A stretch of 64,000 nt of DNA from Larus michahellis (taxonomy: Eukaryota; Chordata; Aves; Charadriiformes; Laridae): assembly GCF_964199755.1 (NCBI RefSeq), contig NC_133896.1, positions 62,661,142 to 62,725,141 of the forward strand, in the 5' to 3' direction. The translations under genes were made by a program, and so were the position numbers. Positions 41,501 to 50,790 of the stretch are shown in pieces. Each line of letters opens with the position of its first letter. Position 1 is the first letter of the stretch. Under the pieces are notes generated by a model that had not been told where the DNA came from, did no database searches, and was given only the letters and a program-made list of their open reading frames with translations.

Positions 41501-44500
41501 ATTTTTTTTTCAGTTTTCTTTTTTAAAAAACAAAAAAGCAAAAGGAAGAGATCATGTACTAAAGCTATCTGAGTATGGTGTCATTTAGTGCACTAGTGCA
41601 CCCACCTAGTGCCTGCACTTTCCTTTTCCTGTAAGGAATTCTTTCTTTTTTTTAAAGGATTATTCCCATTAAAAAAAAAAAAATCATTATTAGATGGGCC
41701 CTAGTCTTGTAGTTTTCTGTGGTTAAATAATTACCTTCAGAGTTAACCTTCACGAGGACATAGCTTTAAATTTGTCTTGCCTCCTTTTGGAGAGGAGGAT
41801 TTACTTGATGGCAGTCACATTCTTTATGGTGCGGTATTCAATTGATCCTTTGCAAACAGTCTTACTGACTTACTGAGGGACTGCAAACAGTCTTACTGAG
41901 GGAAAAGAATTACCTCATTCTGAACAAGTTTCTCAAATTAAACTCTACATTTAGGAAGATTAGATCTAGAGCGTTCTTCTCAGCCACAAGCTTGAGAGGG
42001 ACCCAGATTTGTGTTCATGCAATGGCCCTCTTCCTCTCAGTATCCTCACCTATTATTCTTGCGGTCAACACTTGATACTCTGCTGGAATATGACCTCTGA
42101 CCCAAAGCCAATGTGCAGGTTACCATCAATTCACCTTAATTCTCTATCTAGAAGGCCTTGGCAACCAGGAGAATTACAGCATTTCCTTAGCTGACACAAA
42201 ATACAATACTGAGGAAGTGATCATTTGAGCAGCAGAACAAATGAAGCCTGGTTTCTTACAGATATGTGTAGCGTCTTGCATATCCCTACCTCCCTACCAC
42301 CACCTGGCATCACCTCCCATCCATCTACCATCCCCTATAGCTCTCCACTGTTCTCCCAAGTCTTCTCCAGGTTTACAGTGTTTCCACTAAGGCACCCTTA
42401 TCCTTTTACTCTATTTTTATGCTCTGGCTGCCCTCCGTAGTGTCTCTAAAACATCTCACTGTACTTCAAGTAGTCTCTCATGTCCCCTAGCTATGCCCTG
42501 TGAGATACATGCTGGCTGACAGGTCCAGCTGAGCACAGCCTAACCTGGCCTTTCTGCCACTCAGAAGCAGATTCAATGACAGCACAAATCAGGTTATGTC
42601 TAATTAGCTACCTGTTTTTGTGAATTTTATAATATATATCTGTTCATACATATATACACGTGTGTGTGTATATTTATACACCTAATTCAGTTTAAATTGG
42701 TCACAGAGTTCAACAGTTGTTAAATGGAGATTAACAGATTCACAATGTGATCTCATGAATCTTCCTTCCTTAAGAAGGAAGATTCAGTAAAGGTGGTTTT
42801 GTCAATTATTTTGTGCTGCTGTTAATTATACAGAAGCTTCTGTACAAAATAGATAATTTATAAATACTATATAAAACTATATATTGTTACATAAATATTA
42901 TATAATATGTCAATGTGTATTTCTGTTAGTAAAGATGTTAAAAAAAAAAAAACCACCAGCAAAAAATCTTCCAACTTTTTTTACTCTCCTTATGTTGCTG
43001 TTGTAGTTTAGTATAGGTTCAGTTTCTAAACCAATCTGGTTCTGACAGTTCCCAGACCTGTTTAATTCTAATGTTATATATGAGTTCACAGAAATACACA
43101 CTTTCATTTTTCTGAGATATTTAAGAGAATTTTGATAGCCTTAATGTTAAAAAACAGCCACTGTGGTCATGAGATGTTCTTCCTAACTTCCCTTAAGAAA
43201 CCATTCTTATGGTGCTGATTCAGTGCAGTATGAGATAGGAGCTGAATCACATAATGCATTTTAATGTGAAAGTAACCTGAACATAATTTAGGTTGCTGTT
43301 AAGACTCATGTGTCAAGGAATGTTTGCTTTTAATATTTTTTTATGTCATTTTTTTTCTATAAACCCACAGAGTACTTGTCAGGTTTGCCAACTCTAGACT
43401 GCACATATGAATTAGTTTCAGGTTTCACTGCCAAATGAATAATTCTCAACAATCAAGAGACCCATTCATTCCTTTCTGATACTAAAATCGCCTCCCTTTT
43501 ATAAGAAGTAAGACAGGATGTTACTTGGAAAACCTTCTTTACCTATCATTCTTCTATTAAAGCTTCTTTTCCTCTTAATCTCTCTCCCCAGATTAACTGT
43601 GTAAATGATCAGTGCTGTACAGGAGCTGCGCAAGAGAGTTAGAACCTATGATTGGCTTAGATTTTATTCATTTATATTATGAGAGATATTAAGGAACTCT
43701 CATGCATTTTTGTGTTCCCTGCACTCTACTGCCACTGTCACTCTAGGTCCCCCACATCCTTCCCATATCCTTCCTTTGTAATCCCTTCATTCCCCTCCCC
43801 GTCGCCCCCGAATCCTCTTCTAGCCGACCTTGCTGTCCTTTCTTCCCTCATCAGATTGTTCTCTCTGCTACTACTTAAGGCTTATCCACAGAGAAGGATC
43901 GTGCTCACTAAATTGCGGCAACTGTGATCTGAACTTGCTGCAGCTAGCTGCTCCTCATCCCCAGCGCAGACCCTTGGAAAGGGGATTACGCTGCTTTGGC
44001 TCCCAGTTGTGCGTTCAATGGGGCGTGTTCAAGTCCTTTGTGTCCAGTGTTTTCTTCTGGCTGTGCCTCAGCCTTCAGCAATATGAGGCAAGAGGAAACG
44101 CTTGCTTTAGGGGATGTCAGCTGGAATTTACATTTTCGGAATGTACCTTGTTTGTGTCCATACTGGGAGTCAGTGCAGTCACCTAGTGTACTGTAAATTC
44201 ATGCTTGGTTTTAGTGTAAGCAGATTTTTTTCCAGATAGACAAGCCCATAAACTCAGGCTGCTGTTTTGTCTCTCTTGTTTTGTTAGAAAATATATGTTA
44301 CTGAACAAATGCAGAATTAACCCCTTTCTACCCTGAAACAACAATCATCCCTAAACTGGGAGGGTGTTTCTCAGATATATAAAACAGCTGTTGAGTATAG
44401 AAAAATCTAATCTTTCCAATTTGAATAATTTTCTCCTGCTGCTACTTCTGTTGACCGTGTCTTCATGGGCACTGGTCAGTCACAGGGTCCTCACAAAAGT

Positions 44501-45236
44501 GTACAGACAAGCCAGGCGGAGAAAGGACAGGTTAAAGTAGTAGTATCTCTATTCACAGATAGCATGGAGAAATGACATCTGGGAAGAGAATGGTTTGCCT
44601 GTTGTCTTTTAGGAAGTTGATGGAAAGGCAAGGACAGAGAAGCCAGTTCTGTTGACTTCCAGTTCTGTGTTTTTTCTTCCCACCTCCTTCCACTTCAGTT
44701 TCTAAACATACCGTAGATTAGAAAGGGGGTCAGACTTTTTAGTTGGATGCTCAAAGAGATTTTGAAAGTCCCTGAACTTGAGGCAGTCCAGCAATTTTGT
44801 GTACACTTGTTTTGTGCTTCATCAGAGGAATCATTCATTCATACAACAGAAGAACAGTGGCAGCAGATAGGAGCATCTCCATGCTGCTTTCTCTCTGTTC
44901 TTTGCCTTTTTGCTTTCTTGTCTTTTCTGGGATTATCATGTTTGTTCAGAAAGTACAATAATGCCTTCTACCTTTTTCCAGACGCATATGCATGGACACC
45001 AAGAATATTCCTCCTCACCAGTATTCCAGATGCCGAGGACTTCAGCCAGGCAGCCTTCGGCACCCCCTGCTCAGCTTCCACACAACAGCCTTCAGGGCCA
45101 GGGCCATTGCTACACCACCAGTTCCACTGAGGACCTCCAGCCAGGTCACTCTTCAGCCTCTCTTATCAAAGCAATTAGAGAAGAACTTCTACGACTTTCT
45201 CAGAAACAGGCAACAGTGCAGAACTTCCATAGTTGA
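2367..45236 (+). CDS. KIAA1549: KIAA1549, 3' portion (12 coding exons, spliced)
   Basis: Twelve exons (2367-2544, 4771-4955, 18440-18642, 22083-22207, 27483-27688, 29419-29642, 30796-30940, 32552-32881, 33801-33853, 37694-37839, 39688-39842, 44982-45236) join without a phase break into 2205 nt, 734 residues plus TGA. Every junction is AG/GT. Residues about 76-98 form one hydrophobic helix followed by WKLCR, giving a type I topology with a cytoplasmic tail of roughly 635 residues. The family is UPF0606, and the human protein is about 1950 residues. Known biology: KIAA1549 variants cause recessive retinitis pigmentosa, and its 5' part is fused to BRAF in pilocytic astrocytoma. The molecular function is not well defined. 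The protein sequence matches KIAA1549 as I remember it, and the neighbouring TMEM213 argues against the paralogue KIAA1549L. The N-terminal mucin-like part lies outside the window. Confidence 0.95.
2686..2691 (+). promoter_or_regulatory. Candidate intronic poly(A) signal AATAAA
   Basis: A canonical hexamer lies 89 nt after the in-frame stop that follows read-through of the 2544 donor. A GT/T-rich stretch at about 2717-2740 could be the downstream element. Used together with retention of the intron start, it would give an mRNA that stops before the transmembrane exon. Function is inferred from position only. Confidence 0.4.
3158..3208. repeat. Imperfect tandem duplication, about 33-bp unit
   Basis: AGTAGTGTGATCTTTTAATA at 3158 recurs as AGTAATGTGATCTTTTACTA at 3191, giving about 1.5 copies. 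It is intronic, in the gap between the KIAA1549 exons at 2367 and 4771. Confidence 0.7.
4771..4955 (+). CDS. KIAA1549: KIAA1549 exon (inferred exon 10): transmembrane helix
   Basis: The exon is 185 nt, enters in phase 1 (completing a Pro codon) and ends on a codon boundary before GTAAAA. A hydrophilic stretch rich in Ser, Glu and Lys leads into N-L-W, then about 21 hydrophobic residues, then the stop-transfer segment YWKLCRTDK. The tail begins with [15 protein letters not shown]. This is the only transmembrane segment in the visible part of the protein. Read-through of the donor would add ten codons and stop at 4986-4988. Confidence 0.95.
6440..6800. repeat. Possible decayed CR1-type fragments
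   Basis: The phrase GGACATCTAGTCCAATCTG at about 6463-6481 and GGGACATCTAGTCTGGTCC at about 6768-6786 recur 305 bases apart. Both resemble the A-GGACATCTAGTCCAACC phrase of bird CR1 3' regions. The sequence between them is not recognisable. This is a weak call. Confidence 0.3.
11210..11545 (-). mobile_element. Ancient CR1/L3-like remnant
   Basis: The order of phrases matches the antisense of old amniote CR1/L3-type elements: a Pro/Leu-codon-rich start, ATCTCTTTTTAGACAGAGG, then CATCCTTTTTGAGAGGGGGA, AGAACTGCATATGCC and GACCCGTGGATTTATAGAG. No frame is intact. Family assignment is from remembered consensus and needs a repeat-library search. Confidence 0.5.
15425..15500 (-). mobile_element. 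Old CR1 fragment
   Basis: The + strand text ACCACCTCTCTGGGCAGCC followed by TTTTCCAGTGG is the antisense of the CR1 ORF2 block that encodes the LPREVV region. Flanking sequence has decayed beyond recognition. It lies in the 13.5-kb KIAA1549 intron. Confidence 0.6.
16817..16869. repeat. Short tandem repeat of ATGTAGAAA-type units
   Basis: Four ATGTAGAA units follow one another with variable A-rich spacers. It is intronic and has no other visible role. Confidence 0.75.
18440..18642 (+). CDS. KIAA1549: KIAA1549 exon (inferred exon 11): cytoplasmic tail
   Basis: The exon is 203 nt, starts in phase 0 after a strong acceptor (ttctctcacag) and ends two bases into an Arg codon before GTCAGT. It encodes [19 protein letters not shown] followed by an acidic and hydrophobic patch ([15 protein letters not shown]) and a Ser/Lys-rich disordered segment. 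The first half matches the highly conserved membrane-proximal tail motif of the family. It is separated from the transmembrane exon by a 13.5-kb intron. Confidence 0.95.
18643..22082 (+). other. KIAA1549 intron, 3.4 kb
   Basis: T-runs near 20186 and 20950 and an AT-rich tract at 21432. No other signal seen. Confidence 0.85.
21432..21482. repeat. AT-rich TATTTA simple sequence
   Basis: Repeating ATATTTATTTTATATATATT-type sequence, intronic, with no other signal. Confidence 0.6.
22083..22207 (+). CDS. KIAA1549: KIAA1549 exon (inferred exon 12): Ser/Glu-rich linker
   Basis: The exon is 125 nt. The first A completes the split Arg codon and the last G starts a Gly codon. The product is a low-complexity disordered linker ([20 protein letters not shown], then a basic end PRRAVKK). 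The donor GTTTGT is a poor match to consensus, the weakest in the gene here, and the next intron carries a candidate microexon. Confidence 0.92.
22208..27482 (+). other. KIAA1549 intron, 5.3 kb
   Basis: Contains the candidate 15-nt microexon at 24123-24137. A short TG repeat lies near 25455. Nothing else recognised. Confidence 0.85.
24123..24137 (+). CDS. KIAA1549: Candidate 15-nt microexon in KIAA1549
   Basis: Fifteen bases (GACCAAACAGAGTGG) lie between a long pyrimidine tract ending TTGTCAG and the donor GTAAGTAA. Entering after the G that ends exon 22083-22207 and leaving before the GA of 27483, it is phase-compatible and adds five residues, giving G-PNRVG-PPQ. No stop is created. I have no transcript evidence. 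Confidence 0.6.
27483..27688 (+). CDS. KIAA1549: KIAA1549 exon (inferred exon 13): cytoplasmic tail
   Basis: The exon is 206 nt, enters two bases short of a codon (completing Gly) and ends on a codon boundary before GTATTT. It encodes [20 protein letters not shown], then [20 protein letters not shown] and [10 protein letters not shown], ending ETNKINKE. The IFEHVDR...[14 protein letters not shown] segment is a conserved block in the family. The intron frame stays open for a further 45 codons past the donor, to a TAA at 27824-27826. Confidence 0.95.
29419..29642 (+). CDS. KIAA1549: KIAA1549 exon (inferred exon 14): basic helical block
   Basis: The exon is 224 nt, starts in phase 0 and ends two bases into a Ser codon before GTAGGG. 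It encodes [20 protein letters not shown] and [15 protein letters not shown], then a run of four Val, then [20 protein letters not shown] and [10 protein letters not shown]. The charged, helix-prone pattern makes this the best conserved part of the tail. The opposite strand carries a longer open frame over this exon, which I treat as a shadow. Confidence 0.96.
30796..30940 (+). CDS. KIAA1549: KIAA1549 exon (inferred exon 15): basic cluster
   Basis: The exon is 145 nt, completes the split Ser codon and ends on a codon boundary before GTATGT. It encodes [20 protein letters not shown] followed by [20 protein letters not shown] and GVNNSAYI. The KR-SPKQRRR cluster looks like a nuclear-import or phosphoinositide-binding signal, but either role is inference. 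The phase-0 end fits a human fusion point to BRAF after exon 15. Confidence 0.95.
32552..32881 (+). CDS. KIAA1549: KIAA1549 exon (inferred exon 16): conserved LLDDAFALV block
   Basis: This is the longest exon here, 330 nt, in phase 0 at both ends. The acceptor is tttccatttcttgcag and the donor GTGAGT. It encodes [20 protein letters not shown], then [20 protein letters not shown] and [10 protein letters not shown], followed by a Ser/Thr/Pro/Gly-rich linker ending NNPFN. The [18 protein letters not shown] helix is the clearest family signature in the tail. The start is set by the consensus acceptor. The human protein, as I recall, has a few extra residues at this join. Confidence 0.95.
32882..37693 (+). 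other. Two KIAA1549 introns (32882-33800, 33854-37693)
   Basis: The span also includes exon 33801-33853, listed separately. The first intron holds the candidate 24-nt microexon at 33400-33423. The second is AT-rich and featureless to me. Confidence 0.8.
33801..33853 (+). CDS. KIAA1549: KIAA1549 exon (inferred exon 17): short exon
   Basis: The exon is 53 nt, starts in phase 0 after ttcttctgacag and ends two bases into an Arg codon before GTAGCT. It encodes [17 protein letters not shown]. Because 53 is not a multiple of three, skipping it would shift the frame, so it is likely constitutive. Confidence 0.93.
37694..37839 (+). CDS. KIAA1549: KIAA1549 exon (inferred exon 18): Pro/Gln-rich tail
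   Basis: The exon is 146 nt, completes the split Arg codon and ends one base into a Gly codon before GTACTC. It encodes [20 protein letters not shown], then [20 protein letters not shown]. The second motif is a conserved, probably disordered segment of the family. Confidence 0.95.
37840..39687 (+). other. KIAA1549 intron, 1.8 kb
   Basis: AT-rich with an AATAAAATATAATAATAAAA run near 38940. Nothing else seen. Confidence 0.8.
39688..39842 (+). CDS. KIAA1549: KIAA1549 exon (inferred exon 19): Gly-rich tail
   Basis: The exon is 155 nt and starts after gcttttaag, completing a Gly codon. It encodes [20 protein letters not shown], then a Gly/Pro/Gln-rich part and [12 protein letters not shown], ending on a codon boundary before GTGAGT. 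An alternative AG eight bases downstream would break the phase, which fixes this start. Confidence 0.94.
41851..41904. repeat. Tandem duplication, 31-bp period
   Basis: TGCAAACAGTCTTACTGA at 41851 repeats at 41882 with the same flank. Within the unit CTTACTGA is itself doubled. It is intronic, between exons 39688 and 44982. Confidence 0.75.
42626..42685. repeat. TA/TG-rich simple sequence
   Basis: Alternating TATATA, ACATATATAC and GTGTGTGTGTATAT tracts form a degenerate dinucleotide microsatellite in a KIAA1549 intron. Confidence 0.7.
42756..42786. repeat. Perfect inverted repeat, 13-bp arms, 5-base spacer
   Basis: TGAATCTTCCTTC is followed by CTTAA and then its exact reverse complement GAAGGAAGATTCA. 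It can form a hairpin in DNA or pre-mRNA. It is in the KIAA1549 intron between exons 39688 and 44982. Confidence 0.9.
44982..45236 (+). CDS. KIAA1549: KIAA1549 terminal coding exon (inferred exon 20) with stop
   Basis: The exon enters in phase 0 after a strong acceptor (tacctttttccag). It has 84 codons and TGA at 45234-45236. It encodes [20 protein letters not shown], a Pro/Gln-rich spacer, then [20 protein letters not shown] and [19 protein letters not shown]. The last 35 residues form a probable amphipathic helix ([17 protein letters not shown]) and match the family C-terminus. Confidence 0.97.
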   Translation, partial: THMHGHQEYSSSPVFQMPRTSARQPSAPPAQLPHNSLQGQGHCYTTSSTEDLQPGHSSASLIKAIREELLRLSQKQATVQNFHS

Positions 45237-48200
45237 TTTAGCATTCCCTTGCAAATCTGCCAAGTATCTGCTTCCTATGGAAGCAAAGACTTAGAGGAAA
45301 TCAGCAATGTTGTTCTCTCAAAAGAATGAACTTTCACAGCTCTTGTTGACAGCGCTCTGGAAAAAATGAAAAAGGCAGCAAAATGAGGATAGTAAGGAGA
45401 GATGGGGGACAAACAGGGAAAATCATCAGTGTCATCACAAGTAATATTAATTAATCTGCTAATATTACGGTGCTCCTCTTCTCTCCCTACCATCGTTCAG
45501 CCTGACAAATAAATAAAATCTTAGGTCAAGAAGTCAACGCTCCAGCAACAAAAAAATCACAGGAACAAACTCCAATATGATAGACTTCTTTATCTAAGGA
45601 AGTAGGCAAAGGTTTGAATAAACTGAGTTGACACTTTGCAAGCGATAACAAGTATTCTGATTTCTCCACTGCTTATGGAGAACTGGTTTATGTTGTTCTG
45701 CAAGATTACAAACTGTATCAGCTCAAGAGCGTTGAAGGTGTGGTCCCACGTAAGAGTCACTTTGGTTGTCAGGATCGATGGGACTACTTGGAATAAAAGT
45801 CTTTGTGAGCTACTTGTAACAAACTGGAACAATAATTGTTATAGCTCTGTGCTTCCGAATGGAGCTACCCTCTGCACTCTTCCTTGTTTTCCTTCTGGTG
45901 CTGAAGCTTCAAGTGTTCCTTCATCTTCAATGTTTGCAAAGTGAAACATTGGCCTTGTATAACTAAGAAAATATCTGTAGACTCATTCAGGCTGGAAAAA
46001 CAAAGCAAAGCATCCAAACAGAAAGGGCTTGGTATTTATTTTGTTTAAAAATTATCGAAAACTAGGAGAGGAATACTCAGCCACAGTTGAATTTGGGGAA
46101 ACGTGTATGTATATCTTTAAAAAATATATCTACATACTATATGCTCTTGCAAAACCAGCGGTAAAATATTGCCACTCTGTAGCTTGCTTTGTGGACAGAA
46201 ACCAATCCAGCCTGACTAGTACAGGGTCACCAGCATTATGTTATAAATTGATGTTCTAAATCATTGCTTATGTTTGGATCTGAATAATTTTAGTGAAAGT
46301 CAGTGACAGTTTAGAGCATTAACATAGGCTTAGATTTGCGGTTTTGAGACAGTTTCTATATTTATACTTGTTTCCACTGTCCCTTTGGACAAAGGATAAG
46401 CGTTATCCCCATGGTAAGAATGGTACGTGCCATGGAACTGTTTGTCGCTGTTTTTTCCAGAGTTTTAATTTAATATTAGCTACGAATTTACTAATATTTG
46501 GCCATTGCATAACTGTAACTGACATAATACATGCGGAAATTTTACTTAAGTTGTGATTTGTTGGAGTGTTTTTATTTTCTGATCAGACTGAACTGAAGCT
46601 AACAGACTGGCACAGAGATACGGGGTAAGCACGTTTGTGAGGAAGCTTGGGAACCTTGCCCTAGAAAAATGAAAAGCAAAACTATTTGGTGCTACAGTGT
46701 GGGTATTTCAAACGCTAGCAGATGGTACTCATAAAAGGTCTAAGAAACAGTAGTCTGCCAAAGAGGTCTTTGGGGAATTGATCAAGGTAGGGCTCTGTTT
46801 GCCTCACTCACTGGGGTAGAAATGGCACTGGTGACATACAAGGGTGTAACACTGGCGTGGCATGGTGTGGTGGTCTTTGGCTACCACATGTGTTCCTGGC
46901 TCCAGTGCACAGGTCAGTAACTGTCACAGGACTAACTCAGACTGAAATGAGAACAGGTAGGAGGTTCATGGAAGAACATGGAAGTACCTTGTTCATGAAG
47001 TAAGTACATAATTTTCATTGCCAAAGCCAAAACTAGGAAGCAACTGGCTGCTCAGTGATGTGGAAAAGTATGTTTCCCCTCTTTATTGGGAAGCTCAGTT
47101 ATTTTTCTTTTTATTGATGATCATCAAAAGGCTGTATGAAATTGTTTTGAGAGACTTACTGGAGCAAAGCAGTCTAAATTAGTTTCCAGTTCCTTGGCTG
47201 ATACTTAAAGTTCTCACAGGCACTGGTTGAGGTTTGAATGGAGTCAGAACACCAGCATGCTTGTGAACAGCAGTACCAACAGGTTATTATGTTTTGAATT
47301 TTTTAAACTTTTTGTGTGATAATCACTTCTAGGATAAAAATAAAGAAACATTTATTTTCTGCCAACTTTGTAAACATGAATGTTGCCAATACCTCTGCAA
47401 AATGTCAAGTTTTGGAGAGTGAAGAGTGTACAGGGCAGTGTTCATTTGGTCTTTTTGGCGATGCTGAAGACTGACTGTTCCTAAGTGTTCCCATTAAATC
47501 TATCTCCTTCATAGCCCACAGCCTTCTCCAGCTTAATTCTGCAGTGAGGTCGGAGTCCAGTGCTTATAATATTAGCATGTTACTGTGACTTCATTTCAAG
47601 AAAATGTGGTCTTCTAAAACATAAGTTCATTGTCTGACTGCTGGTTCCAGATACTTAAGAAGGAATACAAAACTTGGTTATTATGATATTCTGTCTTTTT
47701 ATGTTTGGAAGAATATCCTTTTTCTTTTCAGTCCCAAATCTTATGAAGAACATGTACAGGACAAATATGTAATGGTAAATAAAAGAGGCTTTCTGATGCA
47801 AAAATCCCTCTTTAAAACCTTACAAGTTCACGGGGAAAGAGAGTAAAATATAAGAAGTCACAAAACTGTGTTTGGAAGTTACGCTCTCAGACTGACTGGA
47901 GACCTGATCCACGCTTCACCAGAAAAAGGTATGGCATAGTCTGTATCTTCATACAGTAAGAAAAGTAACACGTAAGGCACCAGTTCCAAGGATCGTCTTA
48001 ACAGGGGAGACCCACACTTTAGTTTCTGCAGCTACAGGGAAAGCCGAGTTTTCCATGTGCTACAGAAGGACTCTCTGGAATGCATGTGCCAAAATGTGTG
48101 TTTCCACTTGGGAATTCAGGGAAAAGAAATCTGTAAGTTTCTGCTTGCCAGTTTTCTTTATTGCCGTATTAAAAAGGGGATAAAAAATACCAAACCTTTT

Positions 48201-50790
48201 TTTTTTTTTGAAACTTAAAGTACTGAATTTAAGTATCTGTTAATAAATCTACCAGTTTCTGAAAACACTGATCAGATGAGAAGTTGGTACAGGCACAGAA
48301 AGCTGTTACCAACAGTTACATCGATTTCCATGACTAAACCATCTGGTTCATGGAATCCTCAGGCTTTTCTTTCTTCACAATTTTCCTTGACATTTGTGTT
48401 TAGTCTGTGTTTAGTTTGGCATATGGAAGAACTTGGCGCGATGAGAGCTTCGTAATTTAGCTTAGTTGGTTTGCTTTTCCTTTCCATGGCCAAAATGTTG
48501 ACCTCTAGCCTGCTTTTTGATTATCTTTGGAGCTAAGTGAAATTTTACAATTATTTTTCATACACTCAATTTGAAAGGTGGGGCACACTCCAGTGCTATA
48601 AAATATTCTCTACCAGGATGTGACATGTTGGCTGTCAGTGACTGTGGGCATGTGGCTTGGGAACAAAAACCTTGCTTTTAGGAGGAGTGAGCGGCATAGG
48701 CACTGGACTCGTAATGTTAAATATGTGCACTTTGGGGCAGTGAATGGAATTTCACTGACCTTTTGCAGTGTCCTGTACTTGCAGTGGTTTGGAACAGGCT
48801 TCATATATAGTGGTTGGAGCCCAGCAGCATCAGACAAGGTCTGTATATCACCTCTGCACCCAAAGGAGTGGTTGGTGAGATGTTGGCTACCCCAACATCA
48901 TCCACCTTTATACATACACATAAATATGTAAATAGATTGATCAGCCAAAAGGGCATGTTCCTACCAGGTGCTGAAGCCAATGCCTTTAAATTAGACCACT
49001 GACAACAGGGTGACGGTGTTGTCTTAGAAAGAGGTTGTTTATAGGGATCATAACTTCCCAAGAACCAAAACGGCTGACACTGTTGTGTGTTAACTCACAG
49101 CTTGAAAACACATTAGGTGGATTACACAAGGAAGCTAATATGTATTCAAGCCCAACTGAAGTCACCAGTTGTGTGATGTGGATGGCAGTAGGCAGTTGAA
49201 CTAATTTTTTAACTCTTAGCCTCACTACATTCTCCCCTTTTCCAGCTTTTAACAATTTTTCAGCTCGAGGAAGAAATGGGCATTTCCCATTCCATGCCTT
49301 ACCTAGTAGTTCTTTGTTAACAGGTGCCAGTCCTTGAAAAAAAACCCATATCTTGGCCAAGAGCTTTGAAGTGGCAGGTTGAAGAACATTTGTGACTTTG
49401 AGGTGGGAGCATGTGGGCCATATTTTTGCAGCAGCAAATAAATCAACAAAAAATATTAGTGTTTAAAAAAAAAACCCACCTGTTTGGTGTTTTCTGAATA
49501 TGGACATAAAGCTGAAAAGGGATTAAAAGAAAAAGGATGACATCTGATTGTCAGAAGGCAAAGGACCAGCAACAAAGTCTCCGGGACCACCTGGGATGGT
49601 GCACTAAAAAGAGAGAGAGGTAAAATCTTGGGGACTCCCCCTGCCCCCACTCAAGTTGATTCCATAACACAACCCCACTTCTGTGCAGTCCTTCACCACT
49701 TGCAATGCTGGTCTGTGCGAGTGAGGAACATCTCTCATCAGTGAGACTCCCAAAAGCCAGGTCACCATGGCTGTAGAGTTTCTCCAGGACTGTTGAGATG
49801 TGCCTAGAGAAAAGTAGCAGCTTTGAAGTGCTTAAATGTGGAAATGAAAATCCAGTTCCTTTTTGTGGGGGGCGTCTTTTCTCTCTTCCTGTTATATTTT
49901 ATTCAAAAATAGGGGAGGAACCCTGGGGATGTATTCTACTGTTGCCAGTCTGCCGTCACTCATGTATTCCAGTATCTCTAGGTCCTAAATACTGAGGGAG
50001 CAGAAATTGGGAATGAAAGTTTTTGGCAGTGCTGATGAAGATTCACTGTAGTTTTGCAGTATTTCGGTGTGAGTGCACTTGGCTGCTTGAAAAGTCTGGT
50101 GTCTGTCTTATGGCGAGTGTCCCTTGAAATGTAGCTTCTGTCAGAAGGAGGACAGTAAAAATTTTTCTTCTGCTGATGCTAATTCAATGAGGGCAGAACA
50201 AGCTGAGCGTGTGGCAGCTCCTACCAATAGAATTGGTAGTTCAGATCCAAGTGTTGGCCTGTGCATTGTCCCTGCTCGCATCTGCATGGCTTCCACTGAA
50301 AACCATTTAGTCGCATGTGTGCTTTGGAAGGAGAGTTGATCCTACAGATTCTTTACTACAGTTTGGGATGCACTTGGCAAGATGTGTCTGGCTTTGACGT
50401 ACAAGTCCCTGGGTGAGCTTTTTCACCCTGAGAGTAAGAAACTTGGGAAGCAAAAATCCTGTGGAGTTGCACTGTCTTTTTAAAGAGACTTTTCCAGAGC
50501 AGAGCTGCAGTCCTGTGAATCCCACTGAAGACTGATAGATGAAAAAAAAAGTTACATTAGTACTAGAAAAATACACATTTTTTGCACTTGATAGTTTGTA
50601 GAGCTGGAATGTTTTGTCTTGATTTTGTGTTACTTTTTCTTGTTACTCTTTACATTTAAAGTATGTGTTTTCCTTTGTAATGGCCACTCCTGTTTACTTT
50701 TGACTAGTTTTTACTCCCTAAGTGGAAGTTTATGTTTAGGCTGTTACATCTTGCCTTAATCAGAATAAAATGTTGGCACATTTGAACAAA
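45237..50790 (+). other. KIAA1549: KIAA1549 3' UTR (probable extent)
   Basis: There is no credible coding frame in this stretch. AATAAA hexamers occur at 45508 and 45512 (overlapping), 47339, 47778, 49437 and 50764. The last is preceded by T-rich sequence and followed by a T/G-rich stretch, the usual pattern of a main cleavage site. The human gene also has a 3' UTR of several kilobases. A Pumilio-type TGTAAATA element sits at 48927-48934. The end point is inferred, and shorter forms ending near 45.53 kb are possible. Confidence 0.55.
50764..50769 (+). promoter_or_regulatory. Candidate distal poly(A) signal of KIAA1549
   Basis: An AATAAA within CAGAATAAAATGTTGGCAC follows about 180 bases of T-rich sequence. 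TTTGAA-type and T/G-rich sequence follows within 40 nt. I prefer it to the other hexamers because of this context, but no transcript end is known. Confidence 0.45.

Larger units (their letters stand above)
39843..44981 (+). other. KIAA1549 intron, 5.1 kb
   Basis: Holds the 31-bp duplication (41851), a TA/TG simple sequence (42626) and the perfect inverted repeat (42756). A C-rich patch lies at 43750-43830. No coding signal recognised. Confidence 0.8.

Noticed and set aside
2367..45236. Paralogue KIAA1549L as the identity of the main gene
   Set aside because: The adjacent convergent gene is TMEM213, the KIAA1549 neighbour in human, and the tail motifs match KIAA1549 as remembered.
48986..49360. 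124-codon - strand frame in the KIAA1549 3' UTR
   Set aside because: It is antisense to the probable UTR, with no family similarity and no supporting signals.
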